Of a DNA stretch of 6,455 bases, positions 6,346 through 6,455 are shown one piece after another. Position 1 is the stretch's first letter; every line of letters begins with the position of its first letter. This DNA comes from Chitinophaga pinensis (GTDB lineage: Bacteria; Bacteroidota; Bacteroidia; Chitinophagales; Chitinophagaceae), in NCBI GenBank assembly GCA_943324055.2, contig CALPKD020000080.1, forward strand, positions 1 through 6,455, read 5' to 3'. The translations under genes were made by a program, and so were the position numbers. The notes under the pieces were generated by a model, which had not been told where the DNA came from, made no database searches, and saw nothing but the letters and a program-made list of their open reading frames with translations.

Positions 6346-6455
6346 ATGCAAAGAGATACCCTTGTTTTTGACATCATCCACCAAGAATTAGAACGCCAAA
6401 GACGTGGCATTGAATTGATTGCTTCTGAAAACTTTACAAGTTTACAAGTAATGCA
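6346..6455 (+). CDS. glyA: Serine hydroxymethyltransferase (GlyA), N-terminal fragment cut by window end
   Basis: The PLP enzyme interconverts serine plus tetrahydrofolate with glycine plus 5,10-methylene-tetrahydrofolate, the main cytosolic source of one-carbon units. Only 36 codons and two bases are in the window. They read [20 protein letters not shown] and then [16 protein letters not shown]. The IELIASEN block (22-29) followed by xxS and VM is diagnostic of SHMT (compare E. coli [17 protein letters not shown]). The remaining roughly 390 residues, including the PLP lysine, lie beyond the right edge. The start is supported by the well-formed promoter just upstream and by the usual short N-terminal helix. 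It is divergent from the nucleotidyltransferase gene. Confidence 0.95.
   Translation, partial: MQRDTLVFDIIHQELERQRRGIELIASENFTSLQVM

Noticed and set aside
1..6455. Mobile element, CRISPR array, tRNA/rRNA, toxin-antitoxin or defence system
   Set aside because: I saw no transposase or integrase motifs, terminal repeats, regularly spaced repeats, tRNA-like cloverleaf sequence or known defence domains. All but short intergenic gaps (181 bp at most) is coding for recognisable families.

Overview
The window looks like an ordinary chromosomal stretch from a Bacteroidota bacterium. The evidence is: a moderately AT-rich composition; guaB and glyA coding sequences whose closest remembered relatives are from that phylum; a complete Lnb/DUF4105 membrane protein, a family typical of Bacteroidota; almost no Shine-Dalgarno sequences; and two matches to the phylum's characteristic -7 promoter element TAnnTTTG, one of them with a correctly spaced -33 TTTG. 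I cannot place it below phylum from the sequence alone.

Layout. Positions 2-1279 (+) are the 3' six-sevenths of guaB (IMP dehydrogenase), cut by the window's left edge and followed by a strong hairpin (1288-1322). Positions 1341-2519 (+) encode an Lnb-type lipoprotein N-acyltransferase with a signal peptide, a periplasmic His/Cys domain and about five membrane spans, starting at TTG. It overlaps by 20 bp an alpha/beta-hydrolase of unknown substrate (2500-3339, +). A short gap with a -7 promoter element (3340-3347) leads to a YdfG-like short-chain dehydrogenase (3378-4130, +). Its stop codon lies only 2 bp from the stop codon of a convergent FMN-dependent nitronate monooxygenase/FabK-like gene (4133-5098, -). 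Upstream of that on the same strand is a sugar-phosphate nucleotidyltransferase with a C-terminal left-handed beta-helix (5172-6164, -). A 181-bp divergent intergenic region then carries a near-consensus promoter, built partly on a perfect 16-bp palindrome, driving glyA (serine hydroxymethyltransferase), whose first 36 codons are in the window (6346-6455, +).

How the genes fit together. These are mostly independent housekeeping functions: guanine nucleotide synthesis (guaB), one-carbon/glycine metabolism (glyA), lipoprotein maturation (lnb), activated-sugar supply for surface polysaccharide (nucleotidyltransferase), and three general metabolic enzymes. The only strong physical linkage is the overlapping lnb-hydrolase pair; nucleotidyltransferase and nitronate monooxygenase may form a second two-gene unit. 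I found no mobile element, CRISPR array, tRNA, rRNA, toxin-antitoxin or defence locus, and nothing that amounts to an undescribed system. The most interesting items are the palindromic bidirectional-looking glyA promoter, the coupled lnb-hydrolase pair and the terminator-free convergent gene ends.
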